Below, one piece after another: positions 37,585 to 50,079 of a stretch of 64,000 nucleotides of DNA. Where the stretch lies: positions 1 to 64,000 of the forward strand of contig NZ_FUIA01000014.1 in the NCBI RefSeq assembly GCF_900163665.1, given 5' to 3'. The notes under the pieces are model-generated. The model did not search any database. It was not told the DNA's origin and saw only the letters and a list, made by a program, of their open reading frames with translations. Each line of letters opens with the position of its first letter. The first letter of the stretch is position 1. The translations under genes and the position numbers were made by a program. Origin of the DNA: Frigoribacterium sp. JB110 (GTDB lineage Bacteria > Actinomycetota > Actinomycetes > Actinomycetales > Microbacteriaceae).

Positions 37585-39687
37585 TCAGTCGCAGGAGAGC
37601 AGGGTCAGCGATTGCGCCATCGCGGGGTAGGGGGCGGCAGCGGGATCGTGGGTCGTGGCCGCTGCACCGTTCTCGAACGTGATGGGGCGGGCCGAGTCGA
37701 ACTCGACGCGCCATATTCCGCCCGAATCGGGCTCCGGCAGGTGCACGTCCGCATCGTCGCCGGTGTTGATGACCACGGCGACCGCTCCGGCGAGGCACGC
37801 GCCCCGCGGGTCGTCCGCGGCACCGCGCAGCACGACGGTCACGGTGCGGAAGCCCTCATCCTCCCAATCAGCGCTCTGAGTGGGGTCCCCGTCCGGTCGC
37901 AGCCACTCCACGTCGCGGCGGCCGTCGTCGCGCGTGCGCCCGTGTAGGAACGTCTCCTGGCGCAGCACGGGCAGCCGGTGCCGCGCGGCGATGGCGTGCC
38001 GGACGAACCCGAGCAGCTCCTCGTCACGGCCCGACCAGTCGACCCAGCCCGTGGGGTTGTCCTGCGCGTAGGCATTGTTGTTGCCCTGCTGGCTGTTGCC
38101 GAGCTCGTCTCCGGCGAGCAGCATCGGCACGCCCTGCGCCGTCAGGAGCGTGGCGAGCATGGCGCGCAGCCGCTGCGCTCGTGCGCCGAGGATCTCGGCG
38201 TCGTGTGTCGCACCCTCTGCGCCGAGGTTGTCAGAGAAGTTCTCGTTGTGCCCGTCGCGTCCGTGCTCCCGGTTCGCGTCGTTGTGCTTGTGCGCGAAGG
38301 AAACGACGTCGGCGAGGGTGAAGCCGTCGTGCGCTGTGACGAAGTTCACGCTCGCGGTCGCGGCGCGGCGACCGTGGTCGAAGGTGTCGGCTGACCCGAG
38401 CACGCGCTTGCCGAGGGGTGCGATGGCGAGCGGGTCGCCTCGCCATGCGCGGCGGATGTCGTCGCGGAACCGGTCGTTCCACTCCGACCACGGATGCCAG
38501 AAGGCGCCCAGCTGGTATCCGCCCGGCCCCAGATCCCACGGCTCGGCGATCAGGCGCAGGCCGGCGAGGGTCGGGTCCTGGCGGACCGCCTGGAAGAACG
38601 CCGCTTCCGGGTCGAACCCGTCGGCGCGTCGTCCGACCGCCGCGGCGAGGTCGAACCGGAAGCCGTCGATGCCGTAGCGCGTCGCCCAGTGGCGCATGCT
38701 GTCGAGGATGAGGCGCAGCACCATGGGGCGCTCCGCCGCGATGGTGTTGCCCGTTCCCGTGTCGTCGACGTGCGCTCCATCGTGCATGCGGAAGTAGCCC
38801 GTCTCGTGCAGCCCGCGCAGGCTGAGCGTGACGCCGCCCTCGCCGCCCTCTCCGTTGTGGTTGTACACGACGTCGACGAACACCTCGATGCCGGCTTCGT
38901 GCAGCGTGTGCACCAGTTTCCGCAGCTCCGCGTCGGCGTCGGCCGAGGCGTAGCGGGGCTCGGGCGCGTGCCATGCGATCGGCTGGTAGCCCCAGTAGTT
39001 GGTCAGCCCGCGCTCGACGACCGCCCGGTCGTCGAAGAACGCCTGCAGCGGCAGGAACTCCACGGCGTTCACCCCGAGTGAGACGAGGTGGTCGATGATC
39101 ACCGGGTGCGCGGCTCCCGCGTACGTGCCGCGCAGGTGCTCTGGGACGTCCGGATGGGCGGCGCTGAGCCCCTTGAGGTGGGCCTCGTAGATCACCAGGT
39201 CCGCCGTGGGGTGGTGCGGGCGGTTCGCCGCGGGATCGGGGCCAGGTGCGTCGGCCAGAACGATCCCCTTCGGCACGACGTGCGCGCTGTCCCGAACGTC
39301 CCGTGCGCGGGTCGTGTCGTGTCCGACGGGTGTCACCGCGACCCCGGCCATCCGCGCATTCCACCGTGCTGGCACGTCGAGGGCGCGGGCGTACGGATCG
39401 ATCAGCAGCTTGTGCTCGTTGAAAGCGGTCGACTTGTGCGATGGCGGGCCTGCCGCTCTGATCCCGTAGCGCGCCCCGTGACCGATTCGCCCGACTCTGG
39501 CGTGCCAGATGCCGCCGTCGTTGTAGGGCAGCGCGACCCTGGTCTCGTGCCCCGACTCGTCGAACAGGCACAGTTCCACGCGTTCGGCTTCCGGCGCCCA
39601 CACCGCGACGTTCGCGCCGTCGCCGCCCGGCGTGACACCGAGCGGCCAGGAGCGCCCTGGGGAGACCTCGTGCGGATGGGGTGTCAT
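37585..39687 (-). CDS. glgX: Glycogen debranching enzyme
   Basis: GH13 isoamylase-type enzyme that cleaves alpha-1,6 branches of limit-dextrin glycogen. The 700-residue product shows an N-terminal CBM48 (GGDGANVAVWAPEAERVELCLFD) and the catalytic barrel with VEVFVDVVYNHN-type IEVFVDVVYNHNGEG, DGFRFDLAA (nucleophile Asp), LRLIAEPWDLGPGGYQLG (acid Glu) and NFVTAHDGFTLAD. The ATG overlaps the glgA stop (ATGA), so it is translated as the last gene of the glg operon. Alternative: TreX-like maltooligosaccharide debranching; the glycogen context favours GlgX. Confidence 0.94.
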   Translation of the reverse strand: MTPHPHEVSPGRSWPLGVTPGGDGANVAVWAPEAERVELCLFDESGHETRVALPYNDGGIWHARVGRIGHGARYGIRAAGPPSHKSTAFNEHKLLIDPYARALDVPARWNARMAGVAVTPVGHDTTRARDVRDSAHVVPKGIVLADAPGPDPAANRPHHPTADLVIYEAHLKGLSAAHPDVPEHLRGTYAGAAHPVIIDHLVSLGVNAVEFLPLQAFFDDRAVVERGLTNYWGYQPIAWHAPEPRYASADADAELRKLVHTLHEAGIEVFVDVVYNHNGEGGEGGVTLSLRGLHETGYFRMHDGAHVDDTGTGNTIAAERPMVLRLILDSMRHWATRYGIDGFRFDLAAAVGRRADGFDPEAAFFQAVRQDPTLAGLRLIAEPWDLGPGGYQLGAFWHPWSEWNDRFRDDIRRAWRGDPLAIAPLGKRVLGSADTFDHGRRAATASVNFVTAHDGFTLADVVSFAHKHNDANREHGRDGHNENFSDNLGAEGATHDAEILGARAQRLRAMLATLLTAQGVPMLLAGDELGNSQQGNNNAYAQDNPTGWVDWSGRDEELLGFVRHAIAARHRLPVLRQETFLHGRTRDDGRRDVEWLRPDGDPTQSADWEDEGFRTVTVVLRGAADDPRGACLAGAVAVVINTGDDADVHLPEPDSGGIWRVEFDSARPITFENGAAATTHDPAAAPYPAMAQSLTLLSCD

Positions 39688-41138
39688 CGCACGAGTTCCT
39701 CGAACAGATCGCCGTACTGCCGTGCCGACGCCGCCCAGTCGACGTGCTCTCTCATCGCCCGATCACGCACCTGAGCCCACGCTTCGCCATCGGCGTACAG
39801 GCTCGTCGCGCGATCGAACGCGTCGGCGAGGCCGCGCGCGCTGATGTCGGAGAACACGAAACCCGTCGCGGTGCTGTTCGCCATCGCGGCCGGGACTGCG
39901 TCGGCGACGGTGTCCCGCAGCCCGCCGGTGGAGGAGACGAGCGGCAGCGATCCGTAGCGCAGTCCGTACAGCTGGGTCAGCCCGCACGGCTCGAATCTCG
40001 AGGGCACGACGACGAGATCCGCGCCCGCGTACATCCGGTGGCTCAGCGGCTCGTCGTATCCGATCCGCACACCGACCGAACGGGGGAAGCGCGCCGACAG
40101 CTCCCTCAGCCAGTGCTCGTAGTCCGGCTCCCCGGAACCCAGCACGGCGACGGCGCCGCCTGCCGCGATGAAGTGCGGCAGCGCCTCCAACAGCAGGTCG
40201 ACGCCCTTCTGATGGGTGAGCCTCGTCACCACGACGGCCAGCGGCCCATCCGGGTCGTCGAGGTCGAACTCCCGCAGCAGGGCGCCGCGGTTGTCCGCCT
40301 TGCGTGCGGGGGAGTCGGCGTCGTAGCCGACGACGTGCGGATCCGTGCTCGGGTCCCACACCGCCGTGTCGATGCCGTTCACGATGCCGGTCATCTCGCC
40401 CCTGGCAGTCCTGGCGGCGACGACTCCTTCGAGGCCGAACCCGAACTCAGCGGTCGCCAGCTGTTCGGCATACGTGCGGCTGACCGTGGTCACGCGCGAG
40501 GCGTGCACCATGCCGGCCTTCAGCGCACTGACGAGCCCGTGGTACTCGAGGGCGTCCGGATGGTGGTCCCACGTCGGCAGCCGCAGCCGGTCGAGGGCGT
40601 CCGGGCCGAAGATGCCCTGGAACGCGATGTTGTGGATGGTCATCACCGTCGGGACGTCGGATCCGGCGTAGGTCAGATACGAGGGGGCGAGCCCCGCCTG
40701 CCAGTCGTGGGCGTGCACGAGATCGGGCCGCCACCGGTCGCTCAGCCCGTCGATCGCGATCCGTGCCGCCGCCCAGCTCAGCGCGGCGAAGCGCACGTGG
40801 TTGTCCGGATGATCGTGGCCGTCGACGCTGTACGGCCCGCCAGGGCGATCGAACAGGTGCGGCGCGTCGAGCAGCAGCAGATCGAGTCCGTCGACGGAGC
40901 ACGACCTGACAGCGGCAGGGCCGCCGAACAGATCATCCGTACGCCACACCCGTCTGGAGCGCCCGGCGCGAGCCCGCACACTCGGATAGGCCGGAATCAG
41001 CACGCGGGAATGCCAGCCCAGTTCGGCCAGCGCGGCCGGCAGCGCGCCGACGACGTCAGCGAGCCCCCCGGTCTTGACCAGGGGCGCGCACTCCGATGCG
41101 ACGGACAGCACACGGCGTCGGCGAGCGGACAGGGCCAT
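39684..41138 (-). CDS. glgA: Glycogen synthase (GT5)
   Basis: Bacterial/plant-type starch synthase transferring glucose from ADP-glucose to the chain end. It has 484 residues. The N-terminal substrate loop KTGGLADVVGALPAALAELGW is the GT5 hallmark (K-x-G-G-L). The C-terminal Rossmann domain shows VVTRLTHQKGVDLLLEALP and PSRFEPCGLTQLYGLRYGS. It is the GT5 enzyme rather than the GT4 GlgM/GlgA found in mycobacteria and streptomycetes. It sits between glgC (15 bp upstream) and glgX (overlap). Confidence 0.95.
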   Translation of the reverse strand: MALSARRRRVLSVASECAPLVKTGGLADVVGALPAALAELGWHSRVLIPAYPSVRARAGRSRRVWRTDDLFGGPAAVRSCSVDGLDLLLLDAPHLFDRPGGPYSVDGHDHPDNHVRFAALSWAAARIAIDGLSDRWRPDLVHAHDWQAGLAPSYLTYAGSDVPTVMTIHNIAFQGIFGPDALDRLRLPTWDHHPDALEYHGLVSALKAGMVHASRVTTVSRTYAEQLATAEFGFGLEGVVAARTARGEMTGIVNGIDTAVWDPSTDPHVVGYDADSPARKADNRGALLREFDLDDPDGPLAVVVTRLTHQKGVDLLLEALPHFIAAGGAVAVLGSGEPDYEHWLRELSARFPRSVGVRIGYDEPLSHRMYAGADLVVVPSRFEPCGLTQLYGLRYGSLPLVSSTGGLRDTVADAVPAAMANSTATGFVFSDISARGLADAFDRATSLYADGEAWAQVRDRAMREHVDWAASARQYGDLFEELVR

Positions 41139-41153
41139 GATCGTCTCCTCTCG

Positions 41154-42443
41154 TCACCCCAACTCGGCCGCACGGCGGTCGAGCATGTCCTGGGTGATCA
41201 GCGTGATACCCGCGTCGGTGCGCCGGAACCAGCGGGCGTCGTCTTCTGCGTCTTCTCCCACGACGAGGTCCTCCGGAATGTGCACGCGGCTGTCGATGAC
41301 GCACCTGGTGAGACGAGCGTTGCGTCCCACGTCGACGTAGGGGAGGGCGACGACGTGATCGAGCGACGAGTACGAGTGCACGCGATTGCCGGTGAACAGC
41401 AGCGAATTGTGCACGTCGGAGCCGGAGATGATCGTGTCGCCCGAGATGAGCGACTGGATCGCCTGGCCGCGCCGCCCCTCGTCGTCGTGGATGAACTTCG
41501 CCGGCGGGAGCTGTTCGGCGTACGTCCAGATCGGCCAGTCGTTCTCGTACAGGTCGAGCGGCGGCACGAACTCGGTGAGATCGATGTTCGCTCGCCAGAA
41601 CGCGTCGATCGTTCCGACATCGCGCCAGTACGGCTCCGTCTCGAGGCCGGTCATCACGCACGACTCGCTGAACCGGTGCGCGTGCGCACTGCCCCGTTCG
41701 ACCAGTGCGGGAATGATGTCGTGCCCGAAGTCATGGCCGGATTCAGGGTCGTCGGCATCGGCGATGAGCAGGTCGCGCAGGAACGCCCAGTCGAATACGT
41801 AGATGCCCATCGATGCCAGCGCGACGCTCGGGTCGTCGTGCGTGCCAGGAGGATCCGCCGGCTTCTCCAGGAAGTCGACGATGCGACCGCCCGCGTCGGT
41901 GTGCATGACGCCGAAGGCATTCGCCTCCTCCCGGGGGACGGTGAGGCACCCGACGGTGACGTCTGCGCCGGTTTCGACGTGCTGACGCAGCATCACCTCG
42001 TAGTCCATCTTGTAGACGTGGTCGCCGGCGAGCACGATGACGTACTTCACGCCGTAGTCGTCGACGATGTCGATGTTCTGCGTGACCGCGTCCGCCGTGC
42101 CCAGGTACCACTTGTGCTCGGCGACGCGCTGGCTCGCCGGCAGGATGTCGAGGTATTCGTTGCGCTCGGCACGAAGGAAGCCCCAGCCGCGCTGCATATG
42201 CCGGATGAGGGAGTGCGCCTTGTACTGCGTGGCGACGGCCATCTTGCGGATGCCGGAGTTGAGCGCGTTCGACAGCGGAAAATCGATGATGCGCATGTTC
42301 CCGCCGATGTGCACCGCGGGTTTCGCACGTCTGTCCGTGAGCTCCTTGAGCCTGCTGCCGCGGCCTCCGGCGAGCACGAACGCCATCGTCTGGTTCGTCA
42401 GCCTGGTCGGTGCACCGGGCTGCGCTGTCTTGGACATGATCAT
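41154..42443 (-). CDS. glgC: Glucose-1-phosphate adenylyltransferase
   Basis: ADP-glucose pyrophosphorylase, the committed and allosterically controlled step of glycogen synthesis. It has 429 residues: nucleotide-binding [44 protein letters not shown], glucose-phosphate site VEKPADPP-type [15 protein letters not shown], then a left-handed beta-helix domain. The ATG at 42443 overlaps the glgB stop (ATGA). A second ATG at 42437 has better spacing from GGAGG, so either could be used. GlgC followed by GlgA and GlgX is the anabolic core of the cluster. Confidence 0.96.
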   Translation of the reverse strand: MIMSKTAQPGAPTRLTNQTMAFVLAGGRGSRLKELTDRRAKPAVHIGGNMRIIDFPLSNALNSGIRKMAVATQYKAHSLIRHMQRGWGFLRAERNEYLDILPASQRVAEHKWYLGTADAVTQNIDIVDDYGVKYVIVLAGDHVYKMDYEVMLRQHVETGADVTVGCLTVPREEANAFGVMHTDAGGRIVDFLEKPADPPGTHDDPSVALASMGIYVFDWAFLRDLLIADADDPESGHDFGHDIIPALVERGSAHAHRFSESCVMTGLETEPYWRDVGTIDAFWRANIDLTEFVPPLDLYENDWPIWTYAEQLPPAKFIHDDEGRRGQAIQSLISGDTIISGSDVHNSLLFTGNRVHSYSSLDHVVALPYVDVGRNARLTRCVIDSRVHIPEDLVVGEDAEDDARWFRRTDAGITLITQDMLDRRAAELG

Positions 42444-44620
42444 TCCTCCACGAAATAGATGGCAGACAGGGGCGGGAGCGTGAGCAGCGCGGATTGCTGC
42501 TCCGTGCCCACGGGAACGGGTTCGGTCTCGATTGCGCCGCCGTGTCCGCGGTCCGCACCGCCGTACAGACGGGAATCGGTGTTCAGCGCCTCGCGCCAGC
42601 GCCCCGGCAGGGGGAATCCGACACGGAAGCCGCTGCGTTCGACCGGCGTGAGATTCAGCACGACGACGACGTGCTTGTCACCGGGAGCACCACGGCGCAG
42701 CCAGGCGAACACCTGCTCATCGACCGCGTCGACCAGCAGCCATTGGAAGCCCCGCCCGTCGGCGTCGAATCGATGCAGTGCGGACTCGGCGCGGTACAGG
42801 CCATTCAAATCGCGCACGAGGGCCTGCACGCCTGCGTGGCCAGGGTCGTGCAGCACGCCCCAGTCGAGCTGGCCCGCATGGTCCCATTCCGCTGGCTGGC
42901 CGAACTCCTGGCCCATGAAGAGGAGCTTCTTGCCGGGATGGGCCCACATGAACGCGTAGAACGCCTTGAGATTGCCGAGCCGGTCTGCGTGCTCGCCCGG
43001 CATCCGGGAGTACATCGATCCCTTGCCGTGCACGACCTCGTCGTGACTGATCGGGAGCAGGAAGTTCTCGGTGAAGGCGTAGGTGATGCTGAAGGTGAGC
43101 TGATTGTGGTGGTGCCTGCGGTAGACGGGATCCTTGCCGAAATAGTCGAGCGAATCGTTCATCCATCCGAGGTTCCACTTGAAGTCGAACCCCAGACCGT
43201 CGTCGTCGAGGGCTCGCGTCACACCGGGGAACGTCGTCGACTCCTCTGCGATCATCGCGGTGCCCGCGTGAACGTCGCCGATCGCCCGGTTGACCTCTTT
43301 GACGAAGTCGATGGCCTCGTAGTTCTCGCGCCCTCCGTCGCGATTGGGCACCCATTGGCCCTGCTCGCGCGAATAGTCGCGATACAGCATCGAGGCGACG
43401 GCATCGACGCGCAGTCCGTCGAGGCGGTACTCGTCGATCCAGTACAGTGCGTTGGCGACGAGGTAGGCGCGCACCTCGGGTCGGCCGAAGTTGTAGATCA
43501 GCGTGTTCCAGTCGGGGTGGAAGCCCTCTCGCGGATCGAGGTGCTCGTACAACGCCGTCCCGTCGAACCTGCCGAGCCCGTGCGCGTCGGTGGGGAAGTG
43601 GGCGGGAACCCAGTCGGCGATCACCCCCAGGTCCCGCGCATGCGCCGCATCGACGAAGGCGGCGAACTCCGACGGCGTGCCGTTCCGGATGGTCGGCGCG
43701 AACAGGCCGACCGGCTGGTACCCCCACGATCCGTCGAACGGGTGCTCGGTCACGGGCATCACCTCGATGTGGGTGAACCCGAGGTCGGCGGCGTAGTCGA
43801 CGAGTTCCGTGGCCAGTTCGACGTACGACAGGGAACGTCCATTCGGCCTGCGGCGCCACGAGCCGAGGTGCACCTCGTACACGCTGATCGGAGCATCCGC
43901 CCTGTTGATCTCCGTGCGCCGCGCATCCCAATCGGTGGCGAGCCAGTCGTGCCGGCCCAGTCGGCGCACCACGGACGCCGTCGCCGGAGGATGTTCGCTG
44001 CCGAACCCGACCGGATCCGCCTTCTGCGGCAGCGAGCGGCCGTGGCGGTCGAGCAGGTCGTACTTGTACGCGGCGCCTTCGTCGATACCTGGCACGAACA
44101 GCTCCCACACCCCCGTGGAACCGCGTGCCCGCATGGGGAGGGCAGCGGGATCCCACGAGCAGAAGTCGCCGACGACCGACACCCTGGAGGCGTTCGGCGC
44201 CCACACGGCGAAGTGCACACCTGCGACGCCCTCGTGCGTGATCACGTGAGAACCGAGCACGTCCCACAGCCGGCGATGCGTGCCCTCGCCGATCAGGTAC
44301 TCGTCCAGTTCGCCGATCACGGGGCCGAAGCGGTACGGATCCTCCCGTTCCACGACGAGGCCGCTCGGCCACCGCACCCGCAGTCGATAGAACGGCAGCG
44401 ACGACCCGGCGAACACCGCCGGGGCATCCGGATGCCGAGCGAGCTCGACGACGTCGGTGTCGTTCACTGCCCAGACACGTTCGGCTCCCGGCACATGCGC
44501 GACGACGCCGCGGCCGTCGTGCGTCGGGCCGAGCACCGAGAACGGATTCGGATGTGCGCCGCGGGCGAGCAGGGAGGCGGCGTTCGCGTCCGGCAGCTCG
44601 GCCGGTTCTTCAAGAGCCAT
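42440..44620 (-). CDS. glgB: 1,4-alpha-glucan branching enzyme
   Basis: GH13 branching enzyme that makes the alpha-1,6 branches of glycogen. The 726-residue product has the long actinobacterial N-terminus with two CBM48-like modules ([41 protein letters not shown]). The catalytic barrel shows [38 protein letters not shown] (nucleophile), [12 protein letters not shown] and [15 protein letters not shown]. It lies 48 bp after glgP and directly before glgC. Confidence 0.95.
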   Translation of the reverse strand: MALEEPAELPDANAASLLARGAHPNPFSVLGPTHDGRGVVAHVPGAERVWAVNDTDVVELARHPDAPAVFAGSSLPFYRLRVRWPSGLVVEREDPYRFGPVIGELDEYLIGEGTHRRLWDVLGSHVITHEGVAGVHFAVWAPNASRVSVVGDFCSWDPAALPMRARGSTGVWELFVPGIDEGAAYKYDLLDRHGRSLPQKADPVGFGSEHPPATASVVRRLGRHDWLATDWDARRTEINRADAPISVYEVHLGSWRRRPNGRSLSYVELATELVDYAADLGFTHIEVMPVTEHPFDGSWGYQPVGLFAPTIRNGTPSEFAAFVDAAHARDLGVIADWVPAHFPTDAHGLGRFDGTALYEHLDPREGFHPDWNTLIYNFGRPEVRAYLVANALYWIDEYRLDGLRVDAVASMLYRDYSREQGQWVPNRDGGRENYEAIDFVKEVNRAIGDVHAGTAMIAEESTTFPGVTRALDDDGLGFDFKWNLGWMNDSLDYFGKDPVYRRHHHNQLTFSITYAFTENFLLPISHDEVVHGKGSMYSRMPGEHADRLGNLKAFYAFMWAHPGKKLLFMGQEFGQPAEWDHAGQLDWGVLHDPGHAGVQALVRDLNGLYRAESALHRFDADGRGFQWLLVDAVDEQVFAWLRRGAPGDKHVVVVLNLTPVERSGFRVGFPLPGRWREALNTDSRLYGGADRGHGGAIETEPVPVGTEQQSALLTLPPLSAIYFVEE

Positions 44621-44668
44621 CGGCAGTCCTTCGTCTCGACCGTCTCCGTCGCATCCGGATACGGCTGG

Positions 44669-47107
<2,439 letters not shown>

Positions 47108-47236
47108 GGGATCTCCCTATGTCGTGGCCGAAGGAGGCCTCTTCCGCGAACGCTACCGCTCGCGATGGCCACATCCTAGGGAAGCCCGAAGATCCGCAGG
47201 TTAACTGCTCGATAACGGCGGCTATCGTCGCACCCG

Positions 47237-47314
47237 CGAGCGGACCCCTTCTTGTCGAGTGGACGCCTTGTGTGCGTGCGAAGGGCGTCCACTCGGTGAA
47301 GAGGGGTCCGCTCG
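47237..47314. repeat. Long intergenic inverted repeat, about 31-bp arms
   Basis: 47237-47267 begins CGAGCGGACCCCTTCTT and its imperfect reverse complement ends GAAGAGGGGTCCGCTCG at 47314, with GAGTGGACGCC/GGCGTCCACTC forming the inner stem. It follows sepH and precedes the glg operon, both leftward, so it may terminate sepH transcription. It is far longer than needed for a terminator. Confidence 0.7.
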
Positions 47315-47351
47315 AAGGAGACCAGGCGCGCCGAAAGCGGCGGCGCGTGGT

Positions 47352-48422
47352 TCAGTCGTCGCTGCGGGCGCCGAAGACGATCTCGTCCCATGAAGGCATC
47401 GCGGGGCGTCCGTTCTTGCGGCGCGGCGGATTCGACGGATTCGATCGGTCGTCGTGCTCGTCGGTCGGTGGGCCATCCGGAGCGTCGTGGGCTGCGACGG
47501 GCTGCGACGAGGTGTCCTGCGCCGTGTCATCCTGCGTCGTGTCGCCGATCGCGTCGAAGAGCGCGACGGGGGAGGAACCAGCGCCCTTCGCCGGATGGCG
47601 CGCTGCGCTCTCCTCGAGGTCGTTCATCGGTGGGGCCTCGCGGCGTCCGCGTCGACGGCGCAGCGCCTCCAGCAGGTCGACCGTCTCGGCGTCGCCGTCC
47701 TCCGCCGGTGCGGGCTGGTCGCCTGCGTCCTCGGTCTCGCGGCGGCCCGACACGTCTTCGGTGCTCTCCGGGAATCCCTGCCGACCGAATGCGCCCCCAT
47801 CGAAGCGCGAGTCGTCCTTGGTCTCGGCGTCGAGCGCGCGCAGGCGCGGGATCAGACCGTCGGGCAGTGGGCCCTGGCGGGAGAGCTGTGTGGCGTCGCC
47901 GTTCTGGGGGGAGAGCGCACTGCGGCGCGGATCGAAGGACCAGCGAGCATCGTGATCGACCTCGTTCGCGGTGAATTCGAGCTTCACGGTCCAGCCCGAT
48001 TCGTCCTTCCAGCTCGTCCAGCGCTCCCTGCTCGCGTGCAGGTCGGCGAGCTTGGCACGCACGGCGGACCCGAAGGTCGGGTTCTCCTCGACATCGAAAT
48101 CGCTTCCGATGACCACGGGAACAGCGAGGGCGCGGTCGACGACGTGCTCGCGCTCGGCCAGCACCGGCCCCTCGAAGCGGCGCACGGCCTCGATCTCGAC
48201 CGACAGCAGTTCGGAGGTCTCCTCGGCCGAGAGCCCTGCGCGGATGCGCGCCTGGATGTCGCGCGGGCTCGCTCCGAGCGGAGCCGTGGGCTTCTGCTCG
48301 CGGCCGTGACTGCGCATCTCGGAGCGCAGAACGTCATCGATGGCGAGCGTGAAGCGCTGGCCGGAATCGTCCGCCAGGATGAGGCGGTCGTCTTCCGCTC
48401 CGATGATCGTGAGCTGTTCCAT
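47352..48422 (-). CDS. sepH: Septation protein SepH
   Basis: Actinobacterial cell-division protein that binds FtsZ and promotes Z-ring assembly. It has 356 residues. The N-terminal DUF3071 domain runs MEQLTIIGAEDDRLILADD through a helix-turn-helix-like part (ASPRDIQARIRAGLSAEETSELL) to about residue 200 (WTVKLEFTANEVDHDARWSF). The rest is disordered and Asp/Pro-rich, ending in a conserved basic-plus-hydrophobic motif (RPAMPSWDEIVFG). ATG 48422 with GAGGGAG upstream matches the family start. Divergent from the DUF4193 gene across 235 bp in which I see no gene or clear operator. Confidence 0.92.
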   Translation of the reverse strand: MEQLTIIGAEDDRLILADDSGQRFTLAIDDVLRSEMRSHGREQKPTAPLGASPRDIQARIRAGLSAEETSELLSVEIEAVRRFEGPVLAEREHVVDRALAVPVVIGSDFDVEENPTFGSAVRAKLADLHASRERWTSWKDESGWTVKLEFTANEVDHDARWSFDPRRSALSPQNGDATQLSRQGPLPDGLIPRLRALDAETKDDSRFDGGAFGRQGFPESTEDVSGRRETEDAGDQPAPAEDGDAETVDLLEALRRRRGRREAPPMNDLEESAARHPAKGAGSSPVALFDAIGDTTQDDTAQDTSSQPVAAHDAPDGPPTDEHDDRSNPSNPPRRKNGRPAMPSWDEIVFGARSDD

Positions 48423-48657
48423 GCTGTGCTCCCTCCGCAACTGCGGTCGAACGCCATCGTTCCACGCCATGGCCGCACCGCCGGGAATGCGGAGGGCGCG
48501 CCGCCGGTTCCATCTCTTGCGCAGCGCGTGAGCGCGTGATTCGCAACTCGGTGAACATCCGCATTTGCGAAACGTCGCTCTCTCGTGCAAACTATCGCCG
48601 CTCCTCATCGCAATGAGGGGCTCACTGGCCCTGATGAAAGAAGTGTGACGCCCTCAG

Positions 48658-48951
48658 ATGGCAACCGACTACGACGCCCCGCGCAAGTCCGAAGACGACA
48701 ACAACGAGTCGATCGAGGCACTCAAAGCGGCGCGCAATAACCCGCAGCCGGGCAATGCGGAGTCAGACGACTCCGACAACCCGGGATTCGAGCTCGGCGG
48801 CGCGGATCTGTCCAACGTCGAGCTCGACGTCGTCGTGCTCCCGGCGCAGGACGACGAGTTCACGTGCATGCAGTGCTTCCTCGTGAAGCATCGTTCGCAG
48901 ATGGCAGGAAGCGACGCGAACGGACCGTACTGCAAGGACTGCGCGGCCTGA
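48658..48951 (+). CDS. DUF4193 zinc-binding protein
   Basis: A 97-residue DUF4193 protein, function unknown but nearly universal in actinobacteria next to sepH. The N-terminus is acidic and disordered (ATDYDAPRKSEDDNNESIEAL); the C-terminus holds a CxxC pair separated by 18 residues (CMQCFLVKHR; YCKDCAA), a likely zinc finger. Start ATG 48658 is the family start. Confidence 0.9.
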   Translation: MATDYDAPRKSEDDNNESIEALKAARNNPQPGNAESDDSDNPGFELGGADLSNVELDVVVLPAQDDEFTCMQCFLVKHRSQMAGSDANGPYCKDCAA

Positions 48952-48976
48952 TCAGCGCTCCGCCCGACGACGACAC

Positions 48977-49002
48977 GCCCGACTCACTTCGGTGGGTCGG
49001 GC
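48977..49002 (+). terminator. TTCG-loop terminator after the DUF4193 gene
   Basis: GCCCGACTCAC, TTCG, GTGGGTCGGGC: an 11-bp stem with one mismatch and a stable tetraloop, 26 bp past the stop and facing the DUF3093 gene. Confidence 0.75.
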
Positions 49003-49089
49003 TGAGTCATTCCTGGGAGTTGTGATGCGTGGGCTGGGAATCGGGCCCGTTTCCTGGGAAAGATGGGGGCCGGCTGGGAGCGGTGGGGC

Positions 49090-49578
49090 TCAGCGGGCAA
49101 CGGCTCCGCGCTGGGCGAAGGCGATGGAGACGGCGAGGCGCTCCGGCGTGCGGGTCGAGATCGTCCACGCGGTGGTCGGATCATCCGGATCGTTCACGGG
49201 CACGACCACGACGCCGTCGATGCCTCCCCGGATGAGCACCCAGCCGCCGGCGGCAAGATCCTGGCCGCGAGCGGCGCGGGCCTCGTCACCCGTCAGAGGG
49301 ATCGGTTCGCCGAGCAGGCCGACGTCGATATGGGCGCGGCCGGCACGCAGCGTCGTGCCGTCGACGACGAGGCGCGGCGCCAGCCCGATGAGGCAGGCCA
49401 CGACGGCCACTGCGACCGCGAGCCCGATGGCGAGTGAGAACACGGGGCTGACGCCCACGAATACCAGCGTCGACATGGGAGCGACGACGCCTGCGCCGAC
49501 GATGAGCCAGAGCGAGGGCGCCAGCCGCTCTCGATACATCGGCTGCGAGCCCCGAACCGGGGCGGGCATGGCGGTCAT
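49090..49578 (-). CDS. DUF3093 membrane protein
   Basis: A 162-residue DUF3093 family protein with two transmembrane helices (LWLIVGAGVVAPMSTLVF and FSLAIGLAVAVAVVACLIG) followed by a soluble domain (APRLVVDGTTLRAGRAHIDV, GGWVLIRGGIDGVVVVPV, DPTTAWTISTRTPERL). Unknown function; it is regularly head-to-head with dut in this lineage. The ATG at 49578 is only 18 bp from the dut start. Confidence 0.88.
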   Translation of the reverse strand: MTAMPAPVRGSQPMYRERLAPSLWLIVGAGVVAPMSTLVFVGVSPVFSLAIGLAVAVAVVACLIGLAPRLVVDGTTLRAGRAHIDVGLLGEPIPLTGDEARAARGQDLAAGGWVLIRGGIDGVVVVPVNDPDDPTTAWTISTRTPERLAVSIAFAQRGAVAR

Positions 49579-49584
49579 AGCGAG

Positions 49585-49590
49585 TACTCT
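49585..49590 (+). promoter_or_regulatory. Leaderless -10 element of dut
   Basis: TACTCT, 6 nt, GTG 49597. It must be leaderless because the divergent DUF3093 start is only 18 bp away. Confidence 0.6.
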
Positions 49591-49596
49591 CGTTCC

Positions 49597-50079
49597 GTGA
49601 GCGAATCCGTGATTGTGCCCATTCTCGCACCCGTGGCCCCGCAGTACGCCCACCGGAACGACGCAGGAGCAGACCTGGTCGCCGCCGAGAGCGTGCGACT
49701 CGAGCCGGGGGAGCGCGCCCTCGTCGGCACGGGCGTGCGCATCGCTCTGCCCGACGGGTACGCGGCGTTCGTGATGCCGAGAAGCGGGCTCGCGGTCAAG
49801 CACGGAATCACGATCGTCAATGCGCCTGGCACGATCGACGCGGGCTATCGCGGTGAGATCAGGGTGGCGCTGCTGAACACCGATCGACGAGAGTCGTACG
49901 ACATCGCAGAGGGCGACCGGATCGCGCAGCTGGTGCTGATGCCGGTGGTGCAGGCGCGATTCCTTCCGGTCGAGGAGCTTCCGGACAGCGAGCGCGGGGA
50001 CGGCGGATTCGGTTCGACCGGTTACCAGAGCCCGGATGATCAGATCGCCGCATCGAACGAGGAGGACGAGAACAAGTGA
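49597..50079 (+). CDS. dut: dUTP diphosphatase
   Basis: Trimeric dUTPase that keeps uracil out of DNA and supplies dUMP. It has 160 residues with all five motifs: HRNDAGADLVA (motif 1), MPRSGLAVKHGI (2), NAPGTIDAGYRGEI (3), GDRIAQLVLMPV (4) and the C-terminal arm RGDGGFGSTG (5). The GTG start has no ribosome site. Its stop overlaps the DUF3710 start (GTGA). Confidence 0.96.
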   Translation: MSESVIVPILAPVAPQYAHRNDAGADLVAAESVRLEPGERALVGTGVRIALPDGYAAFVMPRSGLAVKHGITIVNAPGTIDAGYRGEIRVALLNTDRRESYDIAEGDRIAQLVLMPVVQARFLPVEELPDSERGDGGFGSTGYQSPDDQIAASNEEDENK

